From assembly GCA_023419315.1 (NCBI GenBank), contig JAEZYE010000061.1, positions 1 through 64,000 of the forward strand: a stretch of 64,000 bases of DNA. Reading direction: 5' to 3'. The notes beneath the pieces are model-generated. The model searched no databases and had not been told where the DNA came from. It saw only the letters and a list, made by a program, of their open reading frames with translations. A program made the position numbers and the translations under genes. How positions within the stretch are numbered: the first letter of the stretch is position 1; the number at the start of each line of letters is the position of its first letter. Of the stretch, positions 52,772-61,725 are shown one piece after another. The stretch is from Pseudomonadota bacterium (GTDB lineage Bacteria; Pseudomonadota; Gammaproteobacteria; Xanthomonadales; Xanthomonadaceae).

Positions 52772-54094
52772 TCAGGCCGTCAACGGATACAGCGCGAAGA
52801 CGAGGCTGGCGACCATCAGCAGCAGCGAAATCAGCACCGCCCACTTCAGGGTGAAGCGCTGGTGGTCACCGAAATCGACCTTGGCCAGCCCGCACAGCAG
52901 GTAGGTGGACGGCACCAGCGGACTGAGCAGATGCACCGGCTGTCCCGCCAGCGATGCGCGCGCCATTTCCACCGGGCTGATGCCGTACTGCGCCGCCGCT
53001 TCCGAGAGGATCGGCAGTACGCCGAAGTAGAACGCGTCGTTGGACATGAAGAAAGTGAACGGCATGCTGGCCACGGCCGTAATCACCGCCAGATACGGCC
53101 CGAAGCTGTCCGGGATGATCGCCAGGAAGCCCCGCGACATCGCTTCGACCATGCCCGTGTTGGACAGGATGCCGGTAAAGATGCCCGCGGCGAAAATCAG
53201 CGACACCACCGCCAGCACGTTGCCGGCGTGGTTCACCAGCCGGCGGCGCTGCTCGGCCAGATCGGGATAGTTGATCACCATCGCCAGCGCGAAGCCGATC
53301 ATGAAAAGCACCGGCATCGGCAACACGCCAATGACCAGCGCGCACATCAGGGCGCACGTCAGCGCAAGATTCACCCACAGCAACTTCGGTCGCTGGATAT
53401 CTTCGGCCTCCGTTTCCCGGGACGCCGCAGCGTCATCGCAGGCGCAAGGATCGTGAATGCCGTCACCCGGCAGATGGACCACACCCAACCGCGCGCGCTC
53501 CTTCAGGCCGAGATACCACGCCAGCACGAGCACGCCGACGGATGCGATCGCCATTGCCGGCACCAGCGGGATGAACACGTCCGCGGCATCGACCTGCAGC
53601 GCCGCGGCCGCACGCGCAGTCGGACCGCCCCACGGCGTCAGGTTCATCACGCCGCCTGCAAGAATGGTCACGCACGTCATGTTCAAGGCATTCATGCCGA
53701 GCCGCTGATACAACGGCAGCATCGCCGACACCGTGATCATGTACGTGGTGGAACCGTCACCGTCGAGCGAGATCAACAACGCCAGGATGGCCGTGCCCAT
53801 CACGATCTTCAGCGGGTCGCCTTTGACGATGCGCAGGATCACGCGCACCAGCGGGTCGAACAGGCCGGCGTCGATCATCACGCCGAAATAGAGAATCGCG
53901 AACATCAGCATCACGCCGGTCGGCGCGATCTTCTTGATGCCTTCCAGCATCATTTCGTTGATGCCGGCGCCGAAGCCGCCGACGAGCGCGAACACGATGG
54001 GCACCGCGATCAACGCCACCAGCGGCGAAAGCCGCTTGCTCATGATCAGGTACATGAAGGTGATGACCATTCCGAAGCCGAGCGCAGCCAGCAT
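52772..54094 (-). CDS. CitMHS-family citrate/divalent-metal transporter
   Basis: 440 residues with 10-12 membrane segments. CitMHS proteins such as Bacillus CitM and CitH import citrate bound to Mg2+ or Ca2+. Family-like stretches: MLAALGFGMVITFMYLIMSKRLSPLVALIAVPI, GDGSTTYMITVSAMLPLYQRLG, GGVMNLTPWGGPTARAA and MPFTFFMSNDAFYFGVLP. AAGGAG precedes ATG 54094. It lies 43 bases after the porin gene, so both are one operon, divergent from the orphan OmpR-type regulator. Confidence 0.92.
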   Translation of the reverse strand: MLAALGFGMVITFMYLIMSKRLSPLVALIAVPIVFALVGGFGAGINEMMLEGIKKIAPTGVMLMFAILYFGVMIDAGLFDPLVRVILRIVKGDPLKIVMGTAILALLISLDGDGSTTYMITVSAMLPLYQRLGMNALNMTCVTILAGGVMNLTPWGGPTARAAAALQVDAADVFIPLVPAMAIASVGVLVLAWYLGLKERARLGVVHLPGDGIHDPCACDDAAASRETEAEDIQRPKLLWVNLALTCALMCALVIGVLPMPVLFMIGFALAMVINYPDLAEQRRRLVNHAGNVLAVVSLIFAAGIFTGILSNTGMVEAMSRGFLAIIPDSFGPYLAVITAVASMPFTFFMSNDAFYFGVLPILSEAAAQYGISPVEMARASLAGQPVHLLSPLVPSTYLLCGLAKVDFGDHQRFTLKWAVLISLLLMVASLVFALYPLTA

Positions 54095-54137
54095 TGGAAG
54101 CTCCTTGATGAGGATGTGGATGGAGGCCGACGCGAGG

Positions 54138-55331
54138 TCAGAAGTCGTAATGGATCCGCCCGGTGACCGCGCGCGTGCGATCACGCGTGGCGTCCACCAG
54201 GTGATCGCGGTTGCCGCTGTCGATGACGTCGAGCATCACCCGCAGGTTGGGTTGCAGATACCAGTTGGCGCCGAGCGTCCACGACGCGGTTGAAGCGTCA
54301 ATCAGCTCCGTTCCGCCGTCCCTGTGCTGTTCGCTCCACATGCGGTCATGACGCAGCGCCAGCTCGAAGGCGCCGGCGGGATGCCGAATGGAACGGATGC
54401 GCGTGAAGCGTCCCGTCTTGCGGTCATAGGCGCGGGATTCGCCGGTGACGAACCAGCTCGCGAACGCATAGACCGACTGCACGGTCGCGTGCTGCGCGCC
54501 GTCATCGAAAACGCCGCCGCCGTATTCGGCCTGCCATGACAGCGGGCCGCGGACCTGCGCATATTCCAGCGACCACTTGGATACGTCGGTATCACGCCCT
54601 TCGGCGAAGCGGACCAGCGTGATGCGGCTGTTGTCCGACAGATGGCCCGCAGGCCGCGGACGGATCGCGAGTGCAGGCGCACGCGCCTGGCCCGGATGAT
54701 CATGACGCTCATGCGCCAGCGAGATTCCCAGGTGGAGCTCATCGCCTTCGTCGCGCACCGGCGCCCAGGTGGCACGCCCACCGATCGCCTCGCCCTGGGT
54801 GCGTGAATTGTCGATGCTCTTCAGGCTGTAGACGCTTGCCGCCCACGAATGTGTTTCGCGGGCGGCTTGCCATGCGATCGCCTTGCGATACAGCGGCGCG
54901 AGTGTGGCGGCCGCACTGCCGCGTTCCAGGAACTGCCCGTAGTTCGAACCGGTGCGATCATCCAGCGAGAAGAACTGCTTGAACTGGCCCACGGTCAATG
55001 TGCCGGCCTCACCGAATCGGCGCGACAGGTAGACATCCTTGGCGTCGATACCCTTTCCGCCGAAATCATCCTGCAATCCCGCGAAATCAGCTTCCACCTT
55101 GTAGCCGAAGCCGAACGCCCGGCCTGAGACGTCCAGCCACAGTCGGCGAATCTCACTGTCATTGCGGTTGGGAATGCCGCGACCGTCATTGTCGAACTGT
55201 GCGAAATCCCAATGGACGCGGCCTCCGATCTCGGCGGTGAAAGCCTCGTCGGCTTTCGCTTCGACATGGATGGCGGCGAACGCCAGCGCGCAAGCGATCA
55301 CGCCGCGCACGCGAAATGTGTATTGAATCAA
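54138..55331 (-). CDS. Outer-membrane porin, OprO/OprP (phosphate-selective porin) family
   Basis: 397 residues. I put the start at TTG 55331, which has GGGAGG at 6 to 8 bases upstream and gives MIQYTFRVRGVIACALAFAA...VEAKA, a proper signal peptide. An ATG at 55358 would add nine residues without a better ribosome site. The mature protein reads as beta strands (GRVHWDFAQFDND, YKVEADFAG, DVYLSRRF, LTVGQFKQFFSLDD) and ends in the outer-membrane signature ...TGRIHYDF. It probably supplies substrate to the CitMHS carrier encoded next, so it may admit citrate or a similar anion rather than phosphate, which I infer from context only. Confidence 0.9.
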   Translation of the reverse strand: MIQYTFRVRGVIACALAFAAIHVEAKADEAFTAEIGGRVHWDFAQFDNDGRGIPNRNDSEIRRLWLDVSGRAFGFGYKVEADFAGLQDDFGGKGIDAKDVYLSRRFGEAGTLTVGQFKQFFSLDDRTGSNYGQFLERGSAAATLAPLYRKAIAWQAARETHSWAASVYSLKSIDNSRTQGEAIGGRATWAPVRDEGDELHLGISLAHERHDHPGQARAPALAIRPRPAGHLSDNSRITLVRFAEGRDTDVSKWSLEYAQVRGPLSWQAEYGGGVFDDGAQHATVQSVYAFASWFVTGESRAYDRKTGRFTRIRSIRHPAGAFELALRHDRMWSEQHRDGGTELIDASTASWTLGANWYLQPNLRVMLDVIDSGNRDHLVDATRDRTRAVTGRIHYDF

Positions 55332-55509
55332 GCGGCCCTCCCAGGCGAGCGATGTCATGCATCCGCGAACAACGGCGCGATGCAGACAGAAACCTCGCAA
55401 GCCTAGGTGGCCGAAGCTGTCATCCGCCTGTCATTGCGGGTGGACGCATCGACAGGACGGCTGCAATCCTTCGGGCGCTCCACGTCCCGAAGCACACGCA
55501 ACACACGTC

Positions 55510-56205
55510 ATGCGCATCCTGCTGGTCGAAGACAATCCGGATCTCGCGAGTGCGATCACGCGCCGCCTGCGTCGCAGTGGGCACGCGGTTGACTGGCAGC
55601 ACGACGGAGTCACCGCCGCTTCGGTTCTGCGGTACCAGCGGTTTGATCTCGTGATACTCGGCATCGTGCTGCCCCGGCTGGATGGCATGCGCCTGTTGCA
55701 GGGCATGCGCAGGCGCGGCGATGTCACGCCGGTGTTGATGTTGAGTCCGCACGACGATGTCGAGGACCGTGTGCGTGCGCTCGATGTCGGCGCGGATGAC
55801 TGTCTGGGCAAGCCATTCGACTTCCGCGAGTTCGAAGCACGATGCCGGGTGCTGTTGCGACGTCACCGACGGCCGGCCAGCGAGCGCATGCGCATCGGCG
55901 GTTTCGTATTCGACAATGCGGCCCGGCGCGTCAGCCTGCATGGGGCGACATTGGACTTGCCCAATCGCGAGTATCGTCTGCTCGAGATCCTGATCGGCCG
56001 CATGGGACAGGTGGTCGGCAAGGATGAAATCGGCAATGGCCTGTTCGGCTTTGATGACGAGGCCGGCCCGAATGCGATCGAACTCTATGTCGCGCGTTTG
56101 CGAAGGAAGCTGGCAGGCTCTCCATTGCGGATCACCACCGTGCGCGGCAGCGGTTACCTGCTCGAATCCCACGCAGCGAGCCTGGATGACATGCCCGTCG
56201 GGTAG
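55510..56205 (+). CDS. OmpR-family response regulator lacking the phospho-acceptor aspartate
   Basis: 231 residues. Receiver domain (about 1-112) keeps the acidic pair Glu7-Asp8, Ser79 and Lys101, but the usual acceptor Asp is glycine at position 51 (FDLVILGIVLPRLDG). The C-terminal winged helix (about 128-225, FDNAARRVSLHGATLDLPNREYRLLEILIGR, then NAIELYVARLRRKL) is intact. No kinase is next to it. Close relatives such as TctD and QseB carry Asp here. It is divergent from the porin/CitMHS operon (178 bp), which it probably controls, possibly without phosphorylation. Start ATG 55510; an upstream extension is rejected. Confidence 0.9.
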   Translation: MRILLVEDNPDLASAITRRLRRSGHAVDWQHDGVTAASVLRYQRFDLVILGIVLPRLDGMRLLQGMRRRGDVTPVLMLSPHDDVEDRVRALDVGADDCLGKPFDFREFEARCRVLLRRHRRPASERMRIGGFVFDNAARRVSLHGATLDLPNREYRLLEILIGRMGQVVGKDEIGNGLFGFDDEAGPNAIELYVARLRRKLAGSPLRITTVRGSGYLLESHAASLDDMPVG

Positions 56206-56352
56206 GGAGATCAACGCATCGCAGAGCCAGTGCCGTGACACTGGATCGCGGCGTGTTGCCTGCCTGTATTGCCGGAGGCGCCCGGCGAACTGGGCAGCGC
56301 GCCGCCATGCGTGTGGTAGGCCTGTCCGCCGGTCAGAACGAAGACGTTCGCG

Positions 56353-57429
56353 TCAGAACAGTTCGCCCTGCGGCGATTCCGGACGGGGCGGCACAAAGAA
56401 GTGCGTGACCAGTCCCTGATGCTTGCGACGATCGAAACCCAGGCGCCGGTACGCAAGGTCGAACCGGCGCGCGAGCAGGTCCGCGTACACGCCTTCACCG
56501 CTGAAGCGCTTTCCGAAACGCGCATCGTAGTCCTTGCCGCCGCGCAGTTGCCGGATGGTGCTCATCACATGCTCGGCGCGCTGCGGCAGATGGGTTTCCA
56601 GCCAGTCGCGGAACAGGGGCGACACTTCATGCGGCAGTCGCAGCAGCACGTAGCCCGCCGAGTCGGCGCCGGCATCACGCGCGGCTTCGAGCACGGCCTC
56701 CAGCTCCGCATCGTTCACCCATGGAATCACCGGCGCGAACATGACGCCGACCGGAACACCGGACTCACTCAGTCGACGCATCGCACGCAGCCGCGCGTGC
56801 GGAGCCGAGGCCCTCGGCTCCAGTCGCGCCGACAATCCGTTGTCCAGCGTGGTGATCGAAAAGTACACCTGGACCAGATGGTCCCGCGCCATCGGTGCGA
56901 TCAGATCCAGATCCCGCTCGACCAGCGCGTTCTTCGTGATCAATGAAAACGGATGACGGGTCTGCGCGAATACCTCGATGATGCGGCGGGTCAGTTGCAG
57001 CTTGCGTTCAACCGGCTGATACGCATCGGTGTTGATCCCCAGGGCGATGGGACTGGGCTGGTAGCCGCGCTTGCCCAGTTCTTCCCGCAGCAGTTGCGGT
57101 GCATTGGCCTTGGCGAAGATCCGTGTTTCAAAATCGAGCCCCGGCGAAAGATCCAGATACGCATGCGACGGGCGCGCGAAGCAGTACGAGCACCCGTGCT
57201 CGCACCCGCGATAGGGATTGAGCGATTGCGAGAACGGGATGTCCGGCGACTGGTTGCGGCTGATGATGCTGCGGGCGCGCTCCTCGTGGATCCGGGTGCG
57301 TGGCGAGGATTCGATTTCGCCCTCGCGGTCGCGGTCATGCCAGCCGTCGTCCCCGACCTGCGTCGTGGTGACCGCGTAGCGCCCGGGCAGATTGCCCGTC
57401 GAACCTCGTCCTTTGATTGCCTCGCCCAT
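56353..57429 (-). CDS. PA0069-family radical SAM protein
   Basis: 358 residues. The radical SAM cluster motif CEHGCSYC (CxxxCxxC) lies at about residues 76-83 in NPYRGCEHGCSYCFARPSHAYLDL. FETRIFAKAN, ALGINTDAYQPVERKLQLTRRIIEVF, and PMARDHLVQVYFSITTLDNGLSARLEPRASAPHARL follow, matching the PA0069/SplB-like group; the activity is unknown. It ends 147 bases from the orphan regulator stop (convergent). The short gap holds nothing notable. Confidence 0.9.
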   Translation of the reverse strand: MGEAIKGRGSTGNLPGRYAVTTTQVGDDGWHDRDREGEIESSPRTRIHEERARSIISRNQSPDIPFSQSLNPYRGCEHGCSYCFARPSHAYLDLSPGLDFETRIFAKANAPQLLREELGKRGYQPSPIALGINTDAYQPVERKLQLTRRIIEVFAQTRHPFSLITKNALVERDLDLIAPMARDHLVQVYFSITTLDNGLSARLEPRASAPHARLRAMRRLSESGVPVGVMFAPVIPWVNDAELEAVLEAARDAGADSAGYVLLRLPHEVSPLFRDWLETHLPQRAEHVMSTIRQLRGGKDYDARFGKRFSGEGVYADLLARRFDLAYRRLGFDRRKHQGLVTHFFVPPRPESPQGELF

Positions 57430-57474
57430 GGCCGCAGCCTATCTCGATGGCGTCTCAGCGGCGGCGACTCCGAC

Positions 57475-57480
57475 TAGAAT
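57475..57480 (+). promoter_or_regulatory. -10 hexamer (TAGAAT) just before cls
   Basis: tagaat ends 7 bases before ATG 57488, so the first transcribed base should be at or beside the start codon. Confidence 0.4.
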
Positions 57481-57487
57481 CGCGTTC

Positions 57488-58942
57488 ATGCTGGATACCC
57501 TGAACGCCTGGTGGGACGGCTTCCGTTCGATCCCACACCTGCGCACCTGGCTGACGCTTGCCTGGTTGCTGTACCTCGTTCCGCTGTGCGGCTGGATCGT
57601 CCTGCAGAAGCGCGAACCGGTGGCCACGCTGAGCTGGGTGCTGTCGCTTTCACTGCTGCCGTACATCGGGTACCTCATCTACTTCCTGCTCGGTCCGCAG
57701 AAGATCAAGCGGCAACAGTTGCGCCGTCATCAGTCGCGCAGCGGCCTGGAAACCTACGAAGTCTTCTGTCCGATCGATGAAGACTGCACCGAACTGTCGA
57801 TGCTCGCGCAGACGACGACCGGTCTTCCGCCTTCGACCGCCACGTCGGTGCAGTTGCTGGTAGATGGCTGCGCCACCTACCAGTCCATCCTGGATGCGGT
57901 ACTCGCCGCGCAGAACCACATCCATCTGGAGTACTACATCTACAACCCCGACCGTTGCGGGCAGCGCCTGCTCGAAGCCTTGATCAAGAAGGCGCGCGAG
58001 GGCGTGAAGGTGCGCCTGCTGCTGGATGCCGTGGGCTCGTCGAAGGTCGGCCGGCGCTTCCTGCGACCGCTTCACGACGCCGGTGGCGAGACCGCCTGGT
58101 TCCATCCAACGCGCCTGCGCCCGTTCACGCGGCCCTGGGTCAACCTGCGCACGCACCGCAAGATTGTGGTCGTCGACGGACGCATCGCCTTCACCGGCGG
58201 CATCAACATCACCGACGAAGAAGACGAATCCCTGCGCCCGGACGCCTATCGCGATCTCCATTTGCGGCTGGAGGGCGAAGTCGTGCGCAGCGTGCAGCAG
58301 GTGTTCGTCGAAGATTGGGTCTACGCGACCGGCCATGAGCGCAAACATTTCCACGGCACGCGACTGTGGAGTGCGACCGAGGCCGACATCGAGGGCGGCA
58401 TTCATGCCCAGACGCTGGTGTCGGGACCGGATTCGTCCTGGGAACCGATCCACCGCACGCTGGTCGCCGCCATCCATGAAGCCAGAGAGCGGGTCTGGCT
58501 GGTGACGCCTTATTTCGTCCCCGGCGAAGCGGCGCGCATGGCGCTGACGTCTGCCGCGCTGGGCGGGCTGGATGTGCGTCTGCTGGTACCGCGGCGGAGT
58601 GATTCGCTGCTGGTCACGCTCGCCGCACGGTCCTATTTCGACGAACTGATAGCGGCAGGCGTGAAGGTATACGAGTACGGTCCGCGCATGATGCACAGCA
58701 AGGCGCTGCTGTGCGACGACGGTCTGGCAATCATCGGCAGCGCCAACTTCGATCACCGCAGCTTCCGGCTGAATTTCGAGATGTCGATGCTGTTCCGCGA
58801 CCGCATGCTGGCCGGCACGCTCTCCCAGTTGCTGGAGGGCGAGTTCGCCATTTCCCGGCCCGTGGACCCCGAGCGGCGACGTTCGCTCTGGCGCTACCGG
58901 CTGCCGGAAGCGTTGGCCCGGCTCACCTCGCCGTTGTTGTGA
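57488..58942 (+). CDS. cls: Cardiolipin synthase (PLD family)
   Basis: 484 residues. Two N-terminal membrane helices (about 17-37 and 47-68), then two HKD catalytic motifs: THRKIVVVDGRIAFTGG (about 220-236) and MHSKALLCDDGLAIIGSANFD (about 400-420). It joins phosphatidylglycerol molecules into cardiolipin. The ATG at 57488 gives MLDTLNAWWDGF; the upstream open extension is not used. The -10-like tagaat 7 bases before it suggests a leaderless or near-leaderless message. Confidence 0.93.
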   Translation: MLDTLNAWWDGFRSIPHLRTWLTLAWLLYLVPLCGWIVLQKREPVATLSWVLSLSLLPYIGYLIYFLLGPQKIKRQQLRRHQSRSGLETYEVFCPIDEDCTELSMLAQTTTGLPPSTATSVQLLVDGCATYQSILDAVLAAQNHIHLEYYIYNPDRCGQRLLEALIKKAREGVKVRLLLDAVGSSKVGRRFLRPLHDAGGETAWFHPTRLRPFTRPWVNLRTHRKIVVVDGRIAFTGGINITDEEDESLRPDAYRDLHLRLEGEVVRSVQQVFVEDWVYATGHERKHFHGTRLWSATEADIEGGIHAQTLVSGPDSSWEPIHRTLVAAIHEARERVWLVTPYFVPGEAARMALTSAALGGLDVRLLVPRRSDSLLVTLAARSYFDELIAAGVKVYEYGPRMMHSKALLCDDGLAIIGSANFDHRSFRLNFEMSMLFRDRMLAGTLSQLLEGEFAISRPVDPERRRSLWRYRLPEALARLTSPLL

Positions 58943-59007
58943 TCCGGCCCGCTTCCAGCGGTTTGCGGACGATGTAAACTCGCGCCGTCACACGGAGGAC
59001 TTGTCCC

Positions 59008-59274
59008 ATGTACTGGCTCTACCTGTTGTTGTCGCTCGGGGCGCTGGTCATGGCCATGCAAGCCAGTTCCACCGTCTGGGTGGTGCTCTGTCTGCTGGTG
59101 TCACTGGCGCTGCTCGTCGCCTGGGTGATGGGTTGGTATTCGGCGCGCGTTGGCGAACGGCAGCGCGACGAGTCGCAGATGATCGATCCTGCCGAGCTGC
59201 GCCGGCTGCGCGAGCTTGCGGAAGCGCGGAAGCAGGCCGCATCGTCCTCTCCGACGGAGCCGCCGGCGTCGTGA
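59008..59274 (+). CDS. Small membrane protein of unknown function
   Basis: 88 residues with two hydrophobic segments (about 2-20 and 25-46) and a charged helical C-terminus (DPAELRRLRELAEARKQ). I do not recognise it. Ribosome site ggagg (58994-58998) precedes the ATG by 9 bases, and a -10-like taaact lies at 58975-58980. Its stop overlaps the pdxJ ATG by one base (TGATG). Confidence 0.75.
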   Translation: MYWLYLLLSLGALVMAMQASSTVWVVLCLLVSLALLVAWVMGWYSARVGERQRDESQMIDPAELRRLRELAEARKQAASSSPTEPPAS

Positions 59275-60077
59275 TGGAAGTGGACGGGTCGGATGTGCGC
59301 ATGACGGCGCTGAGCGTCAACGTCAACAAGATCGCCGTGCTGCGCAATTCGCGCGGCGGTGACGAACCCGATGTCGTGCGCGCCGCACGGGCCTGCCTGT
59401 ATGCGGGCGCACACGGCATCACCGTGCATCCGCGACCTGATCAGCGCCACGTCCGCGCGGATGACGTGTTTGCGCTTGCTACGCTGACGCGCGAGTCGAA
59501 TGTCGAGTTCAACATCGAAGGCAACCCGTTCGCGCCGCCGCGCGACGGATACCCGGGATTTCTCGCCCTGTGCGAAAGCACGCGTCCGGCACAGGCGACG
59601 CTCGTGCCCGACGGCGACGGGCAGATCACCTCGGATCATGGCTTCGACTTCGAGCGCGACGCTGAGCGGCTGCAGCCATTGATCCACACGCTGAAATCGT
59701 ACGGTTGCCGCGTCAGCGTGTTCGTTGATGCCGGCTGTCCTTCGCTCGAGCGGGCCGCTGCCATCGGCGCCGATCGCATCGAGATCTACACGGGCCCTTT
59801 CGCGGATGCTTTTGCCAGCGGCGATTCCAATGCGCAGCTGACGCTCTGCCGCCAGACGGCACGCGAGGCGCAGGCGCTCGGCATGGGTGTCAATGCGGGC
59901 CACGATTTGAGCCAGGCCAATCTGCAGGAATTCCTCGAAGCCGTTCCCGACGTGCTGGAAGTGTCCATCGGCCACGCCCTCATCGGCGAGGCGCTCTACG
60001 CCGGATTACACCGGACGGTGCAGTCGTATCTCGCCATCCTTGAAGCGCCGCGCTCGCATCGCCACGCACTTTCGTGA
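59274..60077 (+). CDS. pdxJ: Pyridoxine 5'-phosphate synthase
   Basis: 267 residues if started at ATG 59274, or 258 at ATG 59301 (MTALSVNVNKI). PdxJ makes pyridoxine phosphate from deoxyxylulose 5-phosphate and aminoacetone phosphate. Landmarks are SRGGDEPDVVRAA, GITVHPRPDQRHVRADDV, the catalytic glutamate in FNIEGNP, VPDGDGQITSDHGFD, VFVDAGC and NAGHDLSQANLQEF. The start of the barrel reads NVNKIAVLRN instead of the common NIDHVATLRQ, as in a Bacteroidetes-like and xanthomonad variant. Coupled to the small membrane protein upstream. Confidence 0.92.
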   Translation: MEVDGSDVRMTALSVNVNKIAVLRNSRGGDEPDVVRAARACLYAGAHGITVHPRPDQRHVRADDVFALATLTRESNVEFNIEGNPFAPPRDGYPGFLALCESTRPAQATLVPDGDGQITSDHGFDFERDAERLQPLIHTLKSYGCRVSVFVDAGCPSLERAAAIGADRIEIYTGPFADAFASGDSNAQLTLCRQTAREAQALGMGVNAGHDLSQANLQEFLEAVPDVLEVSIGHALIGEALYAGLHRTVQSYLAILEAPRSHRHALS

Positions 60078-61119
60078 ATAGCGAGGCGTCGGGTTTTCGG
60101 CTCGGCTGATCGGGTTGATACGCGTCATGCGTTTGGCTGCACCTGATGCGGCCTTTCTGTTGGGAAGATGCGTTGCGGGCGAGCCGAATCCGTCGGCTGG
60201 GTGCTGCCCGCCGATGTCTGCATTGACGTCATCCTGACTTGTCGATGTCGTCAGTTCCGATGGCGACGCTCGCACGGGATCGAGGGACATGCCCGATCGC
60301 TCTCCGCCGAAGTGGCATAACTGCGAGGTTTCCCCCTCTCGGGCTGCAGTCGCATTGCGTCGTGTTTCCACCGTCCGGTGCGGCTGGCGAGCAAAGGCGT
60401 ACGCGCGGCCCGCGCCCGATATCCGGGAGTCCGCGCAAAGGCGCACAAACCCGATCGGGCACCGTATGAGCGCATTGATTGCGCGGTCGCCTCTTTCCCC
60501 GAATGGCCAGGCGTCTGCGCGATGCGAAAAACCTTGCGCCGCTTCGATGCGGAGCAATCCCGGTTCCCGCTGATGCGGTGGAATCGGCGAGGTACCTGGC
60601 CCGCACCGGGGTCATTTGCTGGTGAAGCGATGAGCTCAGGCTGGGCTGGCCGGTATGTGCGCGGGATGTCTTGCATGGCGCACTGAGGTGCTCGAGCCAC
60701 CAGCGGTACTCGAACCGTTTGACGCACGGAGGAGGGCTCGCGGTCGATGGTTCCCGCTACGCGTGTGTTGGCGGCGAATCATTCAATGATGGTGTCGCAG
60801 CAGGCGAGCCTCCGCGCCTTCTCATGGCCTCGCGGGCTCATCAAGCAGCAGTTCGCAAAACAGTGGGAACTTTGGATGTCGCGCATGCGGTCCTTGCGGA
60901 TATCGGCTCTGCCCGCGGCTCAGCATCGACGCACTGTCTGGAAATTCGCCGCGGGCAAGCTGCGTTCGTCAGTACGTCAGTTCGGCGCATGACATTTTTG
61001 AACGTTCGCGCCGCATGATCCGTTGGACAGCTGGTTCTGCGGTTCGAAAGATTCCGGCAATGAACGCATGTCACGACTTGTCGAGCGCCGATGGCGCGGC
61101 GGATAGTCATGAATGTCGC
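60078..61119. other. Gene-poor stretch of about 1.04 kb
   Basis: No recognised gene. Short open frames occur on both strands (for instance minus strand 60006-60557 and plus strand 60671-61018), but none has a ribosome site, a known domain or protein-like composition. No RNA gene is recognised. It may be decayed sequence. Base composition is a little lower in G+C than the flanks. Confidence 0.5.
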
Positions 61120-61157
61120 CCTCGCGGCCTCGCGCGATCAAGCACGAGGCCGCGAGG
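61120..61157 (-). terminator. Perfect 13-bp hairpin after the third exbD
   Basis: cctcgcggcctcg (61120-61132) and cgaggccgcgagg (61145-61157) pair perfectly, 8 bases beyond the stop of the gene at 61166-61561. No T-run, so it may stabilise the message more than stop it. Confidence 0.55.
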
Positions 61158-61165
61158 AAGCTGCT

Positions 61166-61561
61166 TTATTCACCGCGCCAGCTGATCTGGTGGATGCCGG
61201 CGCGACGAGCCTGGCTCAACGCCGAGACCACTTCCTGGTAGTCCGCCTCCGGCGAAGCCGAGACCGTCAATACGGTACGTGGATCGCTTTGCACGGCATC
61301 TTCAAACCGCTGGGCCAGTTCGCTTCCGGCGATGCCGCGCTGGTCCAGTTGCAGGCTGCCGTCGGCGGCGATATCGAGATCCAGGATATTGGGTGCCTCG
61401 ATTGGCGCGGGTCCCTTTTGCGGGAGAGCGAGATCCAGAGGCCGAGAAAGTATCGGTGCAGTCACCATGAAGATGATCAGCAGAACCAGCATCACATCGA
61501 CCAACGGGGTGACATTCATCTCCGCCAGAGCGGCGGGGCGTACGGAAACGGAGAAAGCCAT
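61166..61561 (-). CDS. ExbD/TolR-family protein, third copy
   Basis: 131 residues. One membrane anchor with the proton-path aspartate in NVTPLVDVMLVLLIIFMVTAP (Asp23), then a short periplasmic domain. The N-terminus MAFS is shared with the two exbD genes upstream. AAAGGAG lies 6 bases before the ATG. It lies beyond the terminator closing the tonB-exbB-exbD-exbD run, 164 bases from the next exbD, so it may be separately expressed. The periplasmic domain differs clearly from both other copies. Confidence 0.9.
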   Translation of the reverse strand: MAFSVSVRPAALAEMNVTPLVDVMLVLLIIFMVTAPILSRPLDLALPQKGPAPIEAPNILDLDIAADGSLQLDQRGIAGSELAQRFEDAVQSDPRTVLTVSASPEADYQEVVSALSQARRAGIHQISWRGE

Positions 61562-61674
61562 GGCGCACTCCTTTCACGTTGAGGACGGCGTCAGGCTAAG
61601 CCCGTCCGGCCGAGTATGGCAACCAGTCCCCCACGGAAAGCCGGGCCCGGAGCCCTCCTGGCCCGGACGACTTC

Positions 61675-61702
61675 CAAAAAAAACGCCGCCCGGAGGCGGC
61701 GT
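61675..61702 (-). terminator. Intrinsic terminator closing the tonB-exbB-exbD-exbD run
   Basis: Read leftwards, the stem acgccgcc/ggcggcgt (arms 61683-61690 and 61695-61702, 4-base loop) is followed by a run of eight or more T (the A-run at 61675-61683). It stands 24 bases after the stop of the second exbD. Confidence 0.92.
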
Positions 61703-61725
61703 CATAAGGTTTGCGTCACTGCGTA

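Noticed and set aside
60006..60557. A 183-residue minus-strand frame in the gene-poor gap
   Set aside because: No ribosome site or domain, and it overlaps the pdxJ end.
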